Assembly (NCBI GenBank): GCA_018702715.1
Contig: JABIYQ010000407.1
Span: 1 to 5,605 of the forward strand
Length of the DNA stretch: 5,605 nucleotides
Source of the DNA: Desulfobacula sp.
Lineage (GTDB): Bacteria > Desulfobacterota > Desulfobacteria > Desulfobacterales > Desulfobacteraceae
Direction: 5' to 3'
Shown: positions 5,324 to 5,605 of the stretch, one piece after another
Numbering within the stretch: the first letter of the stretch is position 1
Layout of the letters: every line of letters begins with the position of its first letter
Position numbers and translations under genes: made by a program
The notes under the pieces: generated by a model
What the model saw: only the letters and a program-made list of their open reading frames with translations
What the model was told of the DNA's origin: nothing
The model's database searches: none

Positions 5324-5352
5324 TTGACAAAAAAAAACACTGCATGTATATT
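5324..5352 (+). promoter_or_regulatory. rRNA operon promoter
   Basis: TTGACA (5324-5329, perfect -35) and TATATT (5347-5352, 5 of 6) are separated by 17 nt. Transcription would start near 5359. The DNA just upstream (about 5291-5322) is A/T-rich, resembling an UP element, and the -35 follows the tyrS stop by only 13 nt. The position ~125 nt before mature 16S rRNA fits an rrn promoter. Confidence 0.85.
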
Positions 5353-5366
5353 GTTCTGGTTTTGTC

Positions 5367-5385
5367 AGTCACATAAAGTGTGATT
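5367..5385 (+). other. Hairpin in the rRNA leader
   Basis: AGTCACA (5367-5373) pairs with TGTGATT (5379-5385): 7 bp with one G-T wobble and a 5-nt loop TAAAG. It is followed by AAAAA, not T residues, so it is a leader structure and not a terminator. Confidence 0.5.
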
Positions 5386-5399
5386 AAAAACAGCGGGTT

Positions 5400-5414
5400 T
5401 GGTCTTTGAAAATT
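5400..5414 (+). promoter_or_regulatory. boxA-like antitermination element in the rrn leader
   Basis: TGGTCTTTGAAAATT closely follows the rrn boxA core of E. coli (TGCTCTTTAACAATT), which loads NusB/NusE to protect long rRNA transcripts from Rho. It lies between the rrn promoter and 16S, the expected place. Function is inferred from the match and position. Confidence 0.65.
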
Positions 5415-5437
5415 GGTCAGTGAGAAATTGAAGAGTT

Positions 5438-5455
5438 AAGTCTTAAACAAGACTT
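5438..5455 (+). other. Hairpin just upstream of mature 16S rRNA
   Basis: AAGTCTT (5438-5444) and AAGACTT (5449-5455) form a perfect 7-bp stem with an AAAC loop, about 28 nt before the 16S 5' end. It may take part in pre-16S folding or processing; the partner 16S trailer sequence is outside the window. Confidence 0.5.
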
Positions 5456-5482
5456 TAAAGAGTTTAGTAAGAAAAAGGATTA

Positions 5483-5605
5483 TAACTGGAGAGTTTGATC
5501 CTGGCTCAGAATGAACGCTGTCTGCATGGATTAGGCATGCAAGTCGAACGAAAGCTTTTTTAACAATCCTTCGGGTGCGTTATTTAAGTGAAAGTGGCGA
5601 AAGGG
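5483..5605 (+). rRNA. rrs: 16S ribosomal RNA, 5' part (cut by window end)
   Basis: The universal 16S start AGAGTTTGATCCTGGCTCAG (5490-5509, the 27F primer site, E. coli positions 8-27) is followed by AATGAACGCTG. CATGCAAGTCGAACG (5536-5550) and the start of the V1 hairpin, with CCTTCGGG at its tip (5568-5575), come next, and then GTGGCGAAAGGG. The mature 5' end is placed at about 5483 by counting back from E. coli position 8. Bases 5521-5535 (TCTGCATGGATTAGG), matching E. coli 39-53, are unlike the common GCGGCGTGCTTAACA; see findings. The rest of the gene lies beyond the window. Confidence 0.97.

Noticed and set aside
1..5605. Mobile element, CRISPR array, defence system or tRNA gene
   Set aside because: No transposase or cas-like product, no spaced repeats, no terminal inverted repeats and no tRNA cloverleaf or TTCGAAT-type arm were found; every sizeable protein is a housekeeping family.

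Overview
This window is AT-rich bacterial chromosome made of housekeeping genes, all on the + strand. From start to end it holds the last gene of an ATP synthase operon (atpC), a stand-alone GlmU-type nucleotidyltransferase, a small coiled-coil protein of ZapB/TIGR02449 type, zapA, a 6S RNA gene (ssrS), rny (RNase Y), tyrS, and then the promoter, leader and first ~123 nt of a 16S rRNA gene. The 16S 5' end (GAGTTTGATCCTGGCTCAG, then AATGAACGCTG), a membrane-anchored RNase Y in what looks like a Gram-negative background, and zapA next to 6S RNA suggest a member of the former Deltaproteobacteria, perhaps a Desulfobacterales-like member of Desulfobacterota. That placement is inference. Bases 39-53 (E. 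coli numbering) of the 16S differ from the usual sequence of that group.

Region by region. 1-421: atpC, closed by a strong 15-bp stem-loop terminator (486-526). 527-651: an intergenic stretch with a possible 31-codon upstream ORF carrying its own Shine-Dalgarno and a 12-bp hairpin, and overlapping the start of the GlmU-like gene. 652-1401: the GlmU-like uridylyltransferase domain, with no acetyltransferase half. 1408-1437: a good sigma70 promoter that starts the division unit (ZapB-like, then TTG-started zapA). 2054-2082: a promoter-like pair overlapping the zapA stop, placed to start the 6S RNA (about 2086-2275). 2276-2444: the rny leader with a candidate promoter and a perfect 12-bp palindrome. 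2445-5310: rny and tyrS, 13 nt apart, probably co-transcribed. 5324-5352: a near-consensus rRNA promoter 13 nt after the tyrS stop, followed by a leader with boxA-like antitermination sequence and two hairpins, then 16S rRNA.

Together the window covers energy (ATP synthase), cell-wall/UDP-sugar supply, Z-ring assembly, global control of RNA polymerase by 6S RNA, mRNA turnover, tRNA charging and ribosome production. These are all growth-linked functions. I see no mobile element, CRISPR array, tRNA or phage gene. The points most worth a second look are the single-domain GlmU with its candidate overlapping leader ORF, the previously unlabelled 6S RNA with its own promoter, and the unusual 16S h4 region.
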